This document shows, piece after piece, positions 16,146 to 23,245 of a stretch of DNA of 43,631 nucleotides. Numbering within the stretch: position 1 is the stretch's first letter; the number at the start of each line of letters is the position of its first letter. Below the pieces are notes generated by a model that was given only the letters and a program-made list of their open reading frames with translations, was not told the DNA's origin and ran no database searches. The position numbers were made by a program, and so were the translations under genes. The stretch comes from Brevibacillus_F sp035644815 (GTDB lineage Bacteria > Bacillota > Bacilli > Brevibacillales > Brevibacillaceae): positions 1 through 43,631 of the forward strand of contig DASQNU010000215.1 in NCBI GenBank assembly GCA_035644815.1. Reading direction: 5' to 3'.

Positions 16146-17276
16146 GTGGTGACACCCGTGCAAATCGAACATATCGAGACTTACCCCCTGCTGTATGAAC
16201 TGCCGCGCCCTTATGGAGATGCAAATGGGTATAAAAAATATCGTACTTGTTATCTCATCCGCATCGTGACCAAGTCAGGCTTGGATGGCTGGGGGGAGAT
16301 CATCGATTGGCTGCCCACTCTGGACAAAGGCTTTCGCGAGCGTATCATTCCTTATTTGATTGGGAAGCAAGCTACGCAACGACTGCATTTGGTCAAAATC
16401 ATCAAGAAGTGGCATCAGCGGGCAGCAGCAGGGGTCAGTATGGCATTAACGGAAATCGCCGCAAAGCAGGCAGGCATGTCCGTCTGTGATCTGTGGGGTG
16501 GCAAGCTGCACGAGCGGATTCCGGTATATGCATCGTTTCAATCATATGGAGAAGAAGACGACTGGCAAAAAAAATCACTCTCACTGGTAGAACAGGCAGT
16601 GGCAGACGGTTTTTGCAAGCTGAAGGTAAAAATCGGCGGACGTACGATAAAAGAGGATCAACAGCATATCCGCAGCATGCAAGAGATGCTTCAAGGAAAA
16701 GCTCAGTTGGCGCTGGATGCCAATCAAAGCTACGATCCTGCTGCAGTGATCGAGTGGGAATGTCTGTTTCGCGAGTGGTCCAATCTTCTCTGGCTGGAAG
16801 AGCCTTTGCCCATGGATCGTACCCAAGGATATAAAATGCTGCGAAACCGATTACCGATCCCGCTTGCAGGCGGTGAGAATTTGAAGAGCGCTAGTGCTTT
16901 TGTTCCGCTGGTACGAGAGGAAGCCATCGATATACTGCAGCCGGATACGATGCATGAGGATGGCATGGATGGTTATCGAGATACGTTGCAGTTGGCTCGC
17001 CATTTCGGACTGCGGGTTTCTCCCCATGCTTTTGATGGAGCATTGTCTCGGCTGTATGCATGTTTTGCTCAAGCATGCTTACCTCCGTGGAGCAAAATGG
17101 CAGGAGAAGGGATTGAACCAGTTGAATGGGATGTCATGGAGAATCCCTTTACGAACCTATTTTCGCTCAATCCCGTACAAGGTTTTATCACCATTCCAGA
17201 AGGAGTAGGCATTGGTATGGAGCCGGATATGGAAATGTTGCAAGCATACCGTTGGGATGGAAGCACATACAGGTAG
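16146..17276 (+). CDS. Enolase-superfamily enzyme (mandelate racemase/muconate lactonizing type)
   Basis: The 376-residue protein has the N-terminal capping domain and a TIM barrel. Catalytic residues are visible. KLKVKIGG (from about residue 158) supplies the KxK bases. The metal ligands are Asp in ALDANQSY (about 190), Glu in WLEEPLP (about 218) and Glu in AGGENL (about 243). An Asp in LQPDTMHEDG and a His in VSPHAFDGA form the Asp-His dyad of the mandelate racemase subgroup. Such enzymes abstract a proton alpha to a carboxylate, often on acid sugars; the substrate here is unknown. The start (GTG) has a weak site; GTG at 16158 is an alternative. An MFS gene follows after 17 bases, so the pair may import or export its substrate. 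Confidence 0.85.
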   Translation: MVTPVQIEHIETYPLLYELPRPYGDANGYKKYRTCYLIRIVTKSGLDGWGEIIDWLPTLDKGFRERIIPYLIGKQATQRLHLVKIIKKWHQRAAAGVSMALTEIAAKQAGMSVCDLWGGKLHERIPVYASFQSYGEEDDWQKKSLSLVEQAVADGFCKLKVKIGGRTIKEDQQHIRSMQEMLQGKAQLALDANQSYDPAAVIEWECLFREWSNLLWLEEPLPMDRTQGYKMLRNRLPIPLAGGENLKSASAFVPLVREEAIDILQPDTMHEDGMDGYRDTLQLARHFGLRVSPHAFDGALSRLYACFAQACLPPWSKMAGEGIEPVEWDVMENPFTNLFSLNPVQGFITIPEGVGIGMEPDMEMLQAYRWDGSTYR

Positions 17277-17293
17277 GAGTCGATGAATGAACC

Positions 17294-18691
17294 ATGGCAG
17301 CAGCAAACACAAGGAATCTAATCGGTCTAAGTGGCGTACCGTTGGTGATGGTGTTAGGAAACTCCATGTTAATTCCCGTTTTGCCTACCATGAAGGCGAA
17401 GCTGGATCTTACCTCATTTGAGACCAGTTTTCTCATCACGGCGTTCTCCATTGCCGCAGGGATCGTCATACCGTTTGCCGGTTACTTATCGGATCGCTTC
17501 AGCCGAAAGATTGTCGTTATAATGGGACTTTCCCTTTATGGTTTGGGTGGTCTCTTAGCAGGACTTTCCGCACTCTGGTGGGATTCTTATGCCATGATCA
17601 TGGTGGGCCGAATCATGCAGGGGATTGGAGCGGCTGGTACTGCTCCTATCGCGATGGCTCTGGTCGGAGATTTGTTCAATGGAGCGGATGAGAGCCGGGC
17701 GCTGGGGCTCTTAGAAACCTCAAACGGTCTGGGAAAGGTGCTCAGCCCTATTTTTGGTTCTCTGCTGGCTCTCATCGCATGGTACATGGTGTTTCTCGCC
17801 TTTCCCGCCATATGCGGGTTGGTGTTATTGCTGTTTTTGTTTCTGGTCAAGGAAAAGAAACAGAAAAAAGAGCCAAAACCAGTCAAACAATATGTCCACT
17901 CGATCAGTCAGGTGTTTAAGCAACACGGAAAATGGCTCATCCCTGCCTTTTTTATTGGTAGTATCTGTTTATTTACGTTGTTTGGCGTGCTCTTTTACCT
18001 CTCCGATTTACTGGAAGACAGGTACAAGATCGATGGCGTAATCAAAGGCGGTTTTCTTGCCATCCCTTTATTGGTCATGAGTATTACCGCTTACGTGACA
18101 GGTTTGATCATCAAAAAAAAGCTGAAGCTGATGCGGCTTTTCGTGATCGTCGGGATGGTTCTCCTTGCTGCCTCGTATGTGATCGCCAGCTTTATGGAGA
18201 GTGCGTATACGCTCATAGCCGTCTTGGTGATCGGCAGTTTGGGAACAGGGATGATTTTGCCGTGTCTCAACAGTATGATCATCGGAGCGGTGAAAAAGGA
18301 TGAGCGGGGAATGATCACTTCGCTGTACAGCGGTGTTCGTTTCATTGGAGTAGCGATTGGACCACCTGTCTTTACTTGGCTGCTCGGATATTCCAAAACG
18401 GTCATGTTTTACTCCATTGCGGGTCTTTCTGCCTTGTTTGCGATCGTCGCTTTCATCTGGCTGAAACCACAAATGGCTGGGGGCTCGCAGTCGAAGCAGC
18501 ATCAGCAGGAAGACGAAAAACAGGAGAAGCAGGAAGTTTTTGAAGCATTTGATCAGGTGGCACACATTTTACAACTGAAAGAAGAGAGCCAAGAAGAAAA
18601 AAAGCGAGCCGAAGCGGAGAAATCTATCGGCTTCGATGTGGATGACTTGATTGATCATTTGTTAAAAAAGCAAAAGGAAAAAGGTCACTAG
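17294..18691 (+). CDS. MFS transporter, 12-segment type, with charged C-terminal tail
   Basis: The 465-residue protein has about 12 membrane segments over residues 5-395. The MFS loop-2 signature lies in FAGYLSDRFSRKIVVIMG, and MVGRIMQGIGAAGTAPIAMALVGDLF resembles motif C of drug/H+ antiporters. The tail after about residue 395 is unusually long and charged, rich in Gln, Glu and Lys, and probably cytoplasmic. The ATG at 17294 is the only one in frame among three nearby ATGs, with AGGTAGGAG upstream. The fold suggests proton-coupled efflux or uptake; substrate unknown. It is probably co-transcribed with the enolase-superfamily gene. Confidence 0.88.
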   Translation: MAAANTRNLIGLSGVPLVMVLGNSMLIPVLPTMKAKLDLTSFETSFLITAFSIAAGIVIPFAGYLSDRFSRKIVVIMGLSLYGLGGLLAGLSALWWDSYAMIMVGRIMQGIGAAGTAPIAMALVGDLFNGADESRALGLLETSNGLGKVLSPIFGSLLALIAWYMVFLAFPAICGLVLLLFLFLVKEKKQKKEPKPVKQYVHSISQVFKQHGKWLIPAFFIGSICLFTLFGVLFYLSDLLEDRYKIDGVIKGGFLAIPLLVMSITAYVTGLIIKKKLKLMRLFVIVGMVLLAASYVIASFMESAYTLIAVLVIGSLGTGMILPCLNSMIIGAVKKDERGMITSLYSGVRFIGVAIGPPVFTWLLGYSKTVMFYSIAGLSALFAIVAFIWLKPQMAGGSQSKQHQQEDEKQEKQEVFEAFDQVAHILQLKEESQEEKKRAEAEKSIGFDVDDLIDHLLKKQKEKGH

Positions 18692-18726
18692 AAGGGTGCA
18701 TATGCTTGATGTGCGCCCTTCTTTTC
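18689..18726. terminator. Terminator between convergent operons
   Basis: AGAAGGGTGCA pairs with TGTGCGCCCTTCT around a short loop and is followed by TTTTCC on the plus strand. It lies in the 36-base gap between the MFS gene and the minus-strand SDR operon. The T tract is better on the plus strand, so it mainly serves the MFS gene. Confidence 0.65.
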
Positions 18727-18727
18727 C

Positions 18728-19495
18728 TTATGTGATGCCTACATGTGCCGTTATCCCTCCATCCATCGTGATGGTGGCACCATTCATATAGCCGCCGTCC
18801 GGGCTGAATAAAAAGGCGACCATGGCAGCGATTTCGGAGGGGGAGCCGATTCGTTTGACCGGGCTTTTTTCCAATACCTTTTGTAAATAATCCGTTACTT
18901 CAGCCGATTGTACCCCCATGGCCGTATCGATATAGCCAGGACAAATCGCATTGCAAGTAATCCCCTCTTGCCCCCATTCGGCAGCGATCGCTTTCGTGTA
19001 GCCGATCATGCCATGCTTGCTGGCGACGTAGGTAGAACTGCGGGAAGCCCCAAATAAGCCTTGCACGGATGCGATATTGACGATCCGCCCAAAACCGGCT
19101 TGTTTCATTTTCGGCAGCAGAAAACGTGTGAACAAAAAGACGCTGCGCAGATTGGTGTTCATAATCCATTCCCATTCCTCGTCGCTGACCTCATCTACAC
19201 GATGAAAAGGACCGCCAACGCCCGCATTGTTGACGAGCAACAAAGGAGTTGCCCCGAATTGGCTTTCTACCAGAGAGATTGCGGATTCCACACATTCGCG
19301 CTGTCCGACGTTGCATTCCACCGCGATAGCTCTGCCGCCTTCTTTCCTGATCTCATCAGCGACCTGCTCGGCATTTTCCAAGTTGATATCTAGCACTCCT
19401 ACCTTGATGCCTTGCTCCGCCAGCCGCTTGGCAGTTTCTTTTCCAATGCCTCGTCCGGCTCCTGTGATCAGAGCCATTTTCGTCCCATCACTCAT
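18728..19495 (-). CDS. Short-chain dehydrogenase/reductase (SDR), classical type
   Basis: The 255-residue Rossmann-fold oxidoreductase has the cofactor loop GAGRGIGKETA near the N terminus and VGVLDIN, suggesting NAD(H). It also has VNNAG, the catalytic Ser in VNIAS and YVASK with the catalytic Tyr and Lys. The C-terminal GGYMNGATITMDGG is typical of FabG-like SDRs. It is the last gene of a four-gene minus-strand operon. Its ribosome-binding site (TAGGAGG) overlaps the stop of the upstream gene. The substrate is unknown; cyclitol, sugar or oxo-acid substrates would fit the neighbours. Confidence 0.9.
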   Translation of the reverse strand: MSDGTKMALITGAGRGIGKETAKRLAEQGIKVGVLDINLENAEQVADEIRKEGGRAIAVECNVGQRECVESAISLVESQFGATPLLLVNNAGVGGPFHRVDEVSDEEWEWIMNTNLRSVFLFTRFLLPKMKQAGFGRIVNIASVQGLFGASRSSTYVASKHGMIGYTKAIAAEWGQEGITCNAICPGYIDTAMGVQSAEVTDYLQKVLEKSPVKRIGSPSEIAAMVAFLFSPDGGYMNGATITMDGGITAHVGIT

Positions 19496-19504
19496 AGGTT
19501 CCTC

Positions 19505-20206
19505 CTACAATACTCCCTTGGGGGGAAGAATCCGTATCTCATCGACTCGCATGGAAAGCGGTTTTGACGCAATGTTGAGAATAGCGTCGGCAATATCTTC
19601 TGGCTGTAGCATATCGGCAGGATCAAACAAGCGGTTGTCTGTAATCTCCGTACGGACTGCCCCTGCGCTAACCGTGGTGACGAACACGCGATCCTGCTTC
19701 CACTCTTCATTGCAAATTTGCGAGAAGCCCCGCACCGCATGTTTGGAGGAGCCATAGGCGCCATTATGGGGGATGGGCATGTACCCTGTAATGCTGGAAA
19801 GGTTGATGATTCGGCCGCCGCCATTTCTTTTCATCAAGCGATACGCTTCGCGTGAGCATAAGAACAGTCCGGTCAAATTGGTCGCCATGACGGTTTCCCA
19901 TTCTTCGCGGGTGGTGTCGGCCAGCGGCTTAAAGACGCCAATGCCGGCATTATTGATCAGCACATCGAGCTGTCCGTGCTGCTCCTGGAACCATCTGAAT
20001 AAACGCAAAATACTGTCTTCGTCGGTCACATCCAGCATGGCGGTCGATATCGTTCCCGATTGCAGCGGTGCAGCTGGAAGAGCAGGGGAAGTCTGTCGAG
20101 AGGTAACGCATACCGCTGCCCCTTCACGAGCCAGCCATTCGGCAGTTGTTTTCCCGATTCCCCGGGTTCCACCAGTAATCAAGACGAGCTTTCCTATCAT
20201 ACTCAT
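19505..20206 (-). CDS. Short-chain dehydrogenase/reductase (SDR)
   Basis: The 233-residue SDR has GGTRGIGKTTAEWLA (cofactor), VTSRQ after the second strand (a basic residue that hints at NADP), INNAGIGVFKPL, INLSS and YGSSK (catalytic). It is a little shorter than a FabG-type SDR and lacks the C-terminal GGxxxDGG segment. It ends in a distinct DEIRILPPKGVL tail. The ATG at 20206 is chosen, eight bases after AAGGAG; a TTG at 20209 is possible. Gaps of about ten bases to both neighbours support one operon. Confidence 0.9.
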   Translation of the reverse strand: MSMIGKLVLITGGTRGIGKTTAEWLAREGAAVCVTSRQTSPALPAAPLQSGTISTAMLDVTDEDSILRLFRWFQEQHGQLDVLINNAGIGVFKPLADTTREEWETVMATNLTGLFLCSREAYRLMKRNGGGRIINLSSITGYMPIPHNGAYGSSKHAVRGFSQICNEEWKQDRVFVTTVSAGAVRTEITDNRLFDPADMLQPEDIADAILNIASKPLSMRVDEIRILPPKGVL

Positions 20207-20218
20207 CAACGTATCTCC

Positions 20219-21004
20219 TTACTCTGTCAAAGAGTCAATATAACCTTTCGCAGCTATCAATTCGTCTGGGTGGTCCATAAAGCATTCGATGGTCATGAAT
20301 CCGGTATAAGCGGCTTTGGAAAGTGTGCGCAAAAATGTTGGGAAAGGGAAATGGCCTTGGCCGGGAGCACGACGATTCGAGTCGGCCAGATGAATGTACG
20401 AGATCATGGGGGCATATTGTTCGAGAATCGTGGTGAAAGAATGTTCTTCGATATTCATATGGAATGTATCGATTAGCAGCTTCACTTGAGGAGAACCCGT
20501 ATGTTGAATCGCTTGGGCAACTTCTGCAATTCGGTTAAAAGCAGGGGATTCATAGCGGTTGATCACTTCTACAAAAATCGTGGTGTTTGCTTGTTGTGCT
20601 TCCTGTGCCAGCTCGGCGAGGATTGACCCGAAGTCTTCTATTTCTTTTGGAGAGGCCGGCAAATGAGGAGTTAAGACGCCTGGGCTGCGAGAGATTCCAA
20701 AGGAGGGGACAATGATCACCCCGTCCGCGTCTAGCTCACCGGCGATGCGAATCAACCGCCGCACGCCGGATACAGCCTTTTGACGTTCGGATGGGGAGGG
20801 GTGAACCAAGTGTCCATCGTAACCGCCGACTAATGAAGTAATGCGGATCGGAGAATCAGAAAAGGCAGTCTTGACCTCCTGGATGCGATCCTCGATGTCA
20901 AAGGCCCAAAGCTCCATACCGGAAAAACCGTGCCTTTCCAACCACGCACATTTTTCCGACAGAGAATTTCCTGGGATGAGGTGCTCTTGAACGGAGAGTT
21001 TCAT
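20219..21004 (-). CDS. Xylose-isomerase-like TIM-barrel protein (sugar phosphate isomerase/epimerase family)
   Basis: The 261-residue protein is a single TIM barrel of the AP-endonuclease-2/xylose-isomerase-like family. Likely metal ligands are Glu in FVEVINRYES, Asp in LLIDTFHMNIEE, His in YIHLADSNRRAPGQGHFPF and Glu in MTIECF. These are the conserved positions in hydroxypyruvate isomerases, tagatose epimerases and inosose dehydratases. GGAGGACGTGGA precedes the ATG. Its place between SDR genes suggests a sugar, inositol or keto-sugar pathway. The exact reaction cannot be told from sequence alone. Confidence 0.88.
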   Translation of the reverse strand: MKLSVQEHLIPGNSLSEKCAWLERHGFSGMELWAFDIEDRIQEVKTAFSDSPIRITSLVGGYDGHLVHPSPSERQKAVSGVRRLIRIAGELDADGVIIVPSFGISRSPGVLTPHLPASPKEIEDFGSILAELAQEAQQANTTIFVEVINRYESPAFNRIAEVAQAIQHTGSPQVKLLIDTFHMNIEEHSFTTILEQYAPMISYIHLADSNRRAPGQGHFPFPTFLRTLSKAAYTGFMTIECFMDHPDELIAAKGYIDSLTE

Positions 21005-21025
21005 TCCACGTCCTCCAATCCATGG

Positions 21026-21799
21026 TTACGTATAACGATATTTATTTAGTACATCCTTGCCGCCTGTGACAGGAATGATCGCTCCGGTGATAAAGTCGGA
21101 AGCTTCTGCACATAGAAAAGCAACGGTGCGGGCAATATCCTCACCGCTCCCTGGTCTGCCGACGGGAGTGTGGGGATCTTGAAGCGGGCGTACATCTTGG
21201 ATATCCGCCTCTTTGTATTCTCCGATGATATCACCAGGGCAAATCATATTGACTGTAATCCCGTTAGGTGCTTCTTCCATGGCCATGGTCTTCGTTAGTG
21301 AGACGAGACCTGTCTTGGCAGCGGCAAAAGCGGAACGATACATCCAGCCGGCCGAATGCTCGGCACGGTCAAAGCCGAATGTGATGATTCTGCCCCATCG
21401 TTTCTGGCGCATATGTGGCAAAATCAGCCGTGACAAATAGAAGACGCTGCTCAAGTTGCCATGGAGCAGGTAGTTCCATTCGGCAGGCGTATATTCGGTT
21501 AATTTCTTCCTTTCCGCTATGTAAGGTCCCGCACTATTGATGAGAATATCAATGCCTTCCGACTGCGCAAAGGCCTGTTGGACAAGGCGTTCGACGTCTT
21601 CTTCCTTGCTGACGTCGCCTTGCAGAGCGGTTGCTTTGATCCCGTATTCATTTTGCAGTTGTTGAACGAGTGTTTTCGCTTGCTCTTCGCTGTGCACATA
21701 ATTGATCAGCAGATTGACTCCTTGTTTGGCCAATTCCACGGCTGTTCGTCGGCCCAGTCCAGTCGCGCTTCCGGTTAGCAGCGCCGTTTTTCCTTTCAA
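21026..21799 (-). CDS. SDR-family protein with altered catalytic residues
   Basis: The 257-residue protein has the SDR cofactor loop GSATGLGRRTA, NYVHSEEQAKTL, a variant INSAG in place of NNAG, and CPGDI. The catalytic site is changed. The usual Ser position in RIITFGFDR is Gly or Phe, and the YxxxK motif reads FAAAK, with Phe in place of the catalytic Tyr. The fold and cofactor site look intact, so it may be a non-reductive or regulatory SDR. TTG at 21799 is chosen because GGAGGT lies six bases upstream; a longer form from 21871 lacks a site. It is the first gene of the minus-strand operon. Confidence 0.82.
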   Translation of the reverse strand: MKGKTALLTGSATGLGRRTAVELAKQGVNLLINYVHSEEQAKTLVQQLQNEYGIKATALQGDVSKEEDVERLVQQAFAQSEGIDILINSAGPYIAERKKLTEYTPAEWNYLLHGNLSSVFYLSRLILPHMRQKRWGRIITFGFDRAEHSAGWMYRSAFAAAKTGLVSLTKTMAMEEAPNGITVNMICPGDIIGEYKEADIQDVRPLQDPHTPVGRPGSGEDIARTVAFLCAEASDFITGAIIPVTGGKDVLNKYRYT

Positions 21800-21922
21800 T
21801 GCAATACCTCCATCTGGATCAGGATGTTGATGATCCGTCCGTGTGAATAGACATAGCTTCATTTTAGACAATGTATTAAAATAATGCTAGTTTTAGGCAT
21901 GTGAAAAGAGGGAGGAACAAAA

Positions 21923-22387
21923 ATGGAACAATACATAGATCTTAGTGGGAATCCCATTGAACTAACATTCGACCCCAAGGAATTCCGTCCTGCCGGTCAC
22001 GTGCTGATTGTACCCCTATGGCAAGGAAAAATCGTATTTACGCATCATAAAAAACGAGGGATTGAATTGCCGGGTGGAAAGATCGAGCAAGGAGAGACGG
22101 CTATGGCCGCTGCTGTACGGGAGCTGTATGAAGAAACGGGCGCATCCTTGAGATCGATTACACAAATTGGACAGTATGTGCTGCAGATGGAAGGAGTGTC
22201 CATCGTCAAATCAATCTATGTAGGGGAAGTGGAGGAACTGTTGCCGCTGCCCGCTGAGACGGACACGCATGGAGCCATTCTGTTTGAAGAGCTTCCAGAC
22301 GTACAGAACGACTCCCGCTTTAGTCCATATATAAAAGATGCTGTTTTTCCGAGAACGATGCGCCAGCTTGGGCTGCTGGCGGACTAA
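21923..22387 (+). CDS. ytkD: Nudix hydrolase, YtkD-like
   Basis: The 154-residue protein has a complete Nudix box, GGKIEQGETAMAAAVRELYE followed by ETGA. Its Glu residues bind Mg or Mn for pyrophosphate hydrolysis. Length and flanking stretches (HKKRGIELPGG, IGQYVLQ, IVKSIYVGEVEEL, LFEELPD) resemble B. subtilis YtkD, a nucleoside triphosphatase acting on oxidised dGTP and on RNA ends. GAGGGAGGAAC precedes the ATG. It is divergent from the SDR operon and convergent with the TerC gene. The symbol is assigned from remembered similarity. Confidence 0.8.
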   Translation: MEQYIDLSGNPIELTFDPKEFRPAGHVLIVPLWQGKIVFTHHKKRGIELPGGKIEQGETAMAAAVRELYEETGASLRSITQIGQYVLQMEGVSIVKSIYVGEVEELLPLPAETDTHGAILFEELPDVQNDSRFSPYIKDAVFPRTMRQLGLLAD

Positions 22388-22419
22388 GCCTTCCAATGGG
22401 GTCGGGAACCGGAGTATTT

Positions 22420-23097
22420 TTACACAGAATGTCCAGTTTCCCGTCTGTTTTTCCATACCCCCAGGGCAACAACGCCAACGGCGACCGCTACGATAAAGCT
22501 CCATCGTAAAACCGGATAGGGATGAAAAACATCGGCGAAGAGAGGTTCCTCGGTAAACATGCGCGCGGCTGTCCAGGCAAGAATGGCTGAACCAACGTAT
22601 ACGATCACGGGAAACCTTTCCATAAAGTGGAGGATAATGGTGCTTCCCCAGACCATGATGGGGACACTGATCAATAACCCGGCCACGACTAACAAAAAAG
22701 AACCATGCGAGGCACCAGCAATGGCAAGCACATTATCGAGGCCCATCACGACGTCAGCAACGACAATCGTCTGAATGGCGCCAAGCAGACTGGTAGCGGA
22801 GGCAACGTCATGATCCTCTTTGTGACTGACCAGCAGATTATAGGCAATCCAGATCAGGATCAAACTGCCGATGGCACGCAATAAGGGGATGTGCAGCAAC
22901 CAGACGACTGCCAGCGTGAGCAAGGCACGGACTATGATAGCAGCAACCGTTCCCCAGAGTATGGTACGTTTGCGCAGATGTTCGGGTAGATTTCGCGCTG
23001 CCATCCCGATGACGATCGCATTGTCACCCGCTAATACTAAATCAATCACCACAATGCTTACCAGGGACATCCAAAAATCCGGGTTCAATACACTCAC
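22420..23097 (-). CDS. TerC/YjbE-family integral membrane protein
   Basis: The 225-residue protein has about seven membrane segments. It carries the two family motifs DLVLAGDNAIVIG (first helix) and DVVMGLDNVLAIAG (fourth helix), whose Asp and Asn residues are likely metal-binding. A cytosolic loop (SHKEDHDVAS) lies between them. TerC relatives include the manganese exporters MeeF and MeeY of B. subtilis; this one is nearer the YjbE group, whose substrate is less clear. It starts at a GTG with AGAGGTGAT upstream. That site lies in an 8-base inverted repeat that could mask it. Confidence 0.88.
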   Translation of the reverse strand: MSVLNPDFWMSLVSIVVIDLVLAGDNAIVIGMAARNLPEHLRKRTILWGTVAAIIVRALLTLAVVWLLHIPLLRAIGSLILIWIAYNLLVSHKEDHDVASATSLLGAIQTIVVADVVMGLDNVLAIAGASHGSFLLVVAGLLISVPIMVWGSTIILHFMERFPVIVYVGSAILAWTAARMFTEEPLFADVFHPYPVLRWSFIVAVAVGVVALGVWKNRRETGHSV

Positions 23098-23107
23098 GAC
23101 ATGATCA

Positions 23108-23157
23108 CCTCTGCGTTAGGATATCCCAAAAACGGACAGATCCCATTTCCGCAGAGG
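23108..23157 (-). promoter_or_regulatory. Possible RBS-masking hairpin before the TerC-family gene
   Basis: On the minus strand CCTCTGCG (23157-23150) is followed 34 bases later by CGCAGAGG (23115-23108). The second arm contains most of the ribosome-binding site AGAGGTGAT. Pairing would hide that site from ribosomes. It does not show the conserved yybP-ykoY manganese riboswitch loops. Confidence 0.4.
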
Positions 23158-23180
23158 ACTAGCAATATCTGCATACAGGG

Positions 23181-23209
23181 TTCCCAAAGAAACATTTATT
23201 CGCTACACT
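23181..23209 (+). promoter_or_regulatory. Weak sigma-A promoter candidate for topB
   Basis: TTCCCA and TACACT are 17 bases apart, 37 bases before the topB start. The -35 element is poor and the -10 fair. It is the best candidate in the short divergent gap. Confidence 0.3.
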
Positions 23210-23245
23210 TGCTTAGGAACGTATGATGTAAGGAGCGATACTCTT

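Noticed and set aside
18728..21799. Bacilysin-type biosynthetic cluster
   Set aside because: SDR genes are present but there is no prephenate decarboxylase, cupin or amino acid ligase gene nearby.
23098..23160. yybP-ykoY manganese riboswitch before the TerC-family gene
   Set aside because: The conserved loop sequences are missing and the segment is too short; only a simple hairpin is present.
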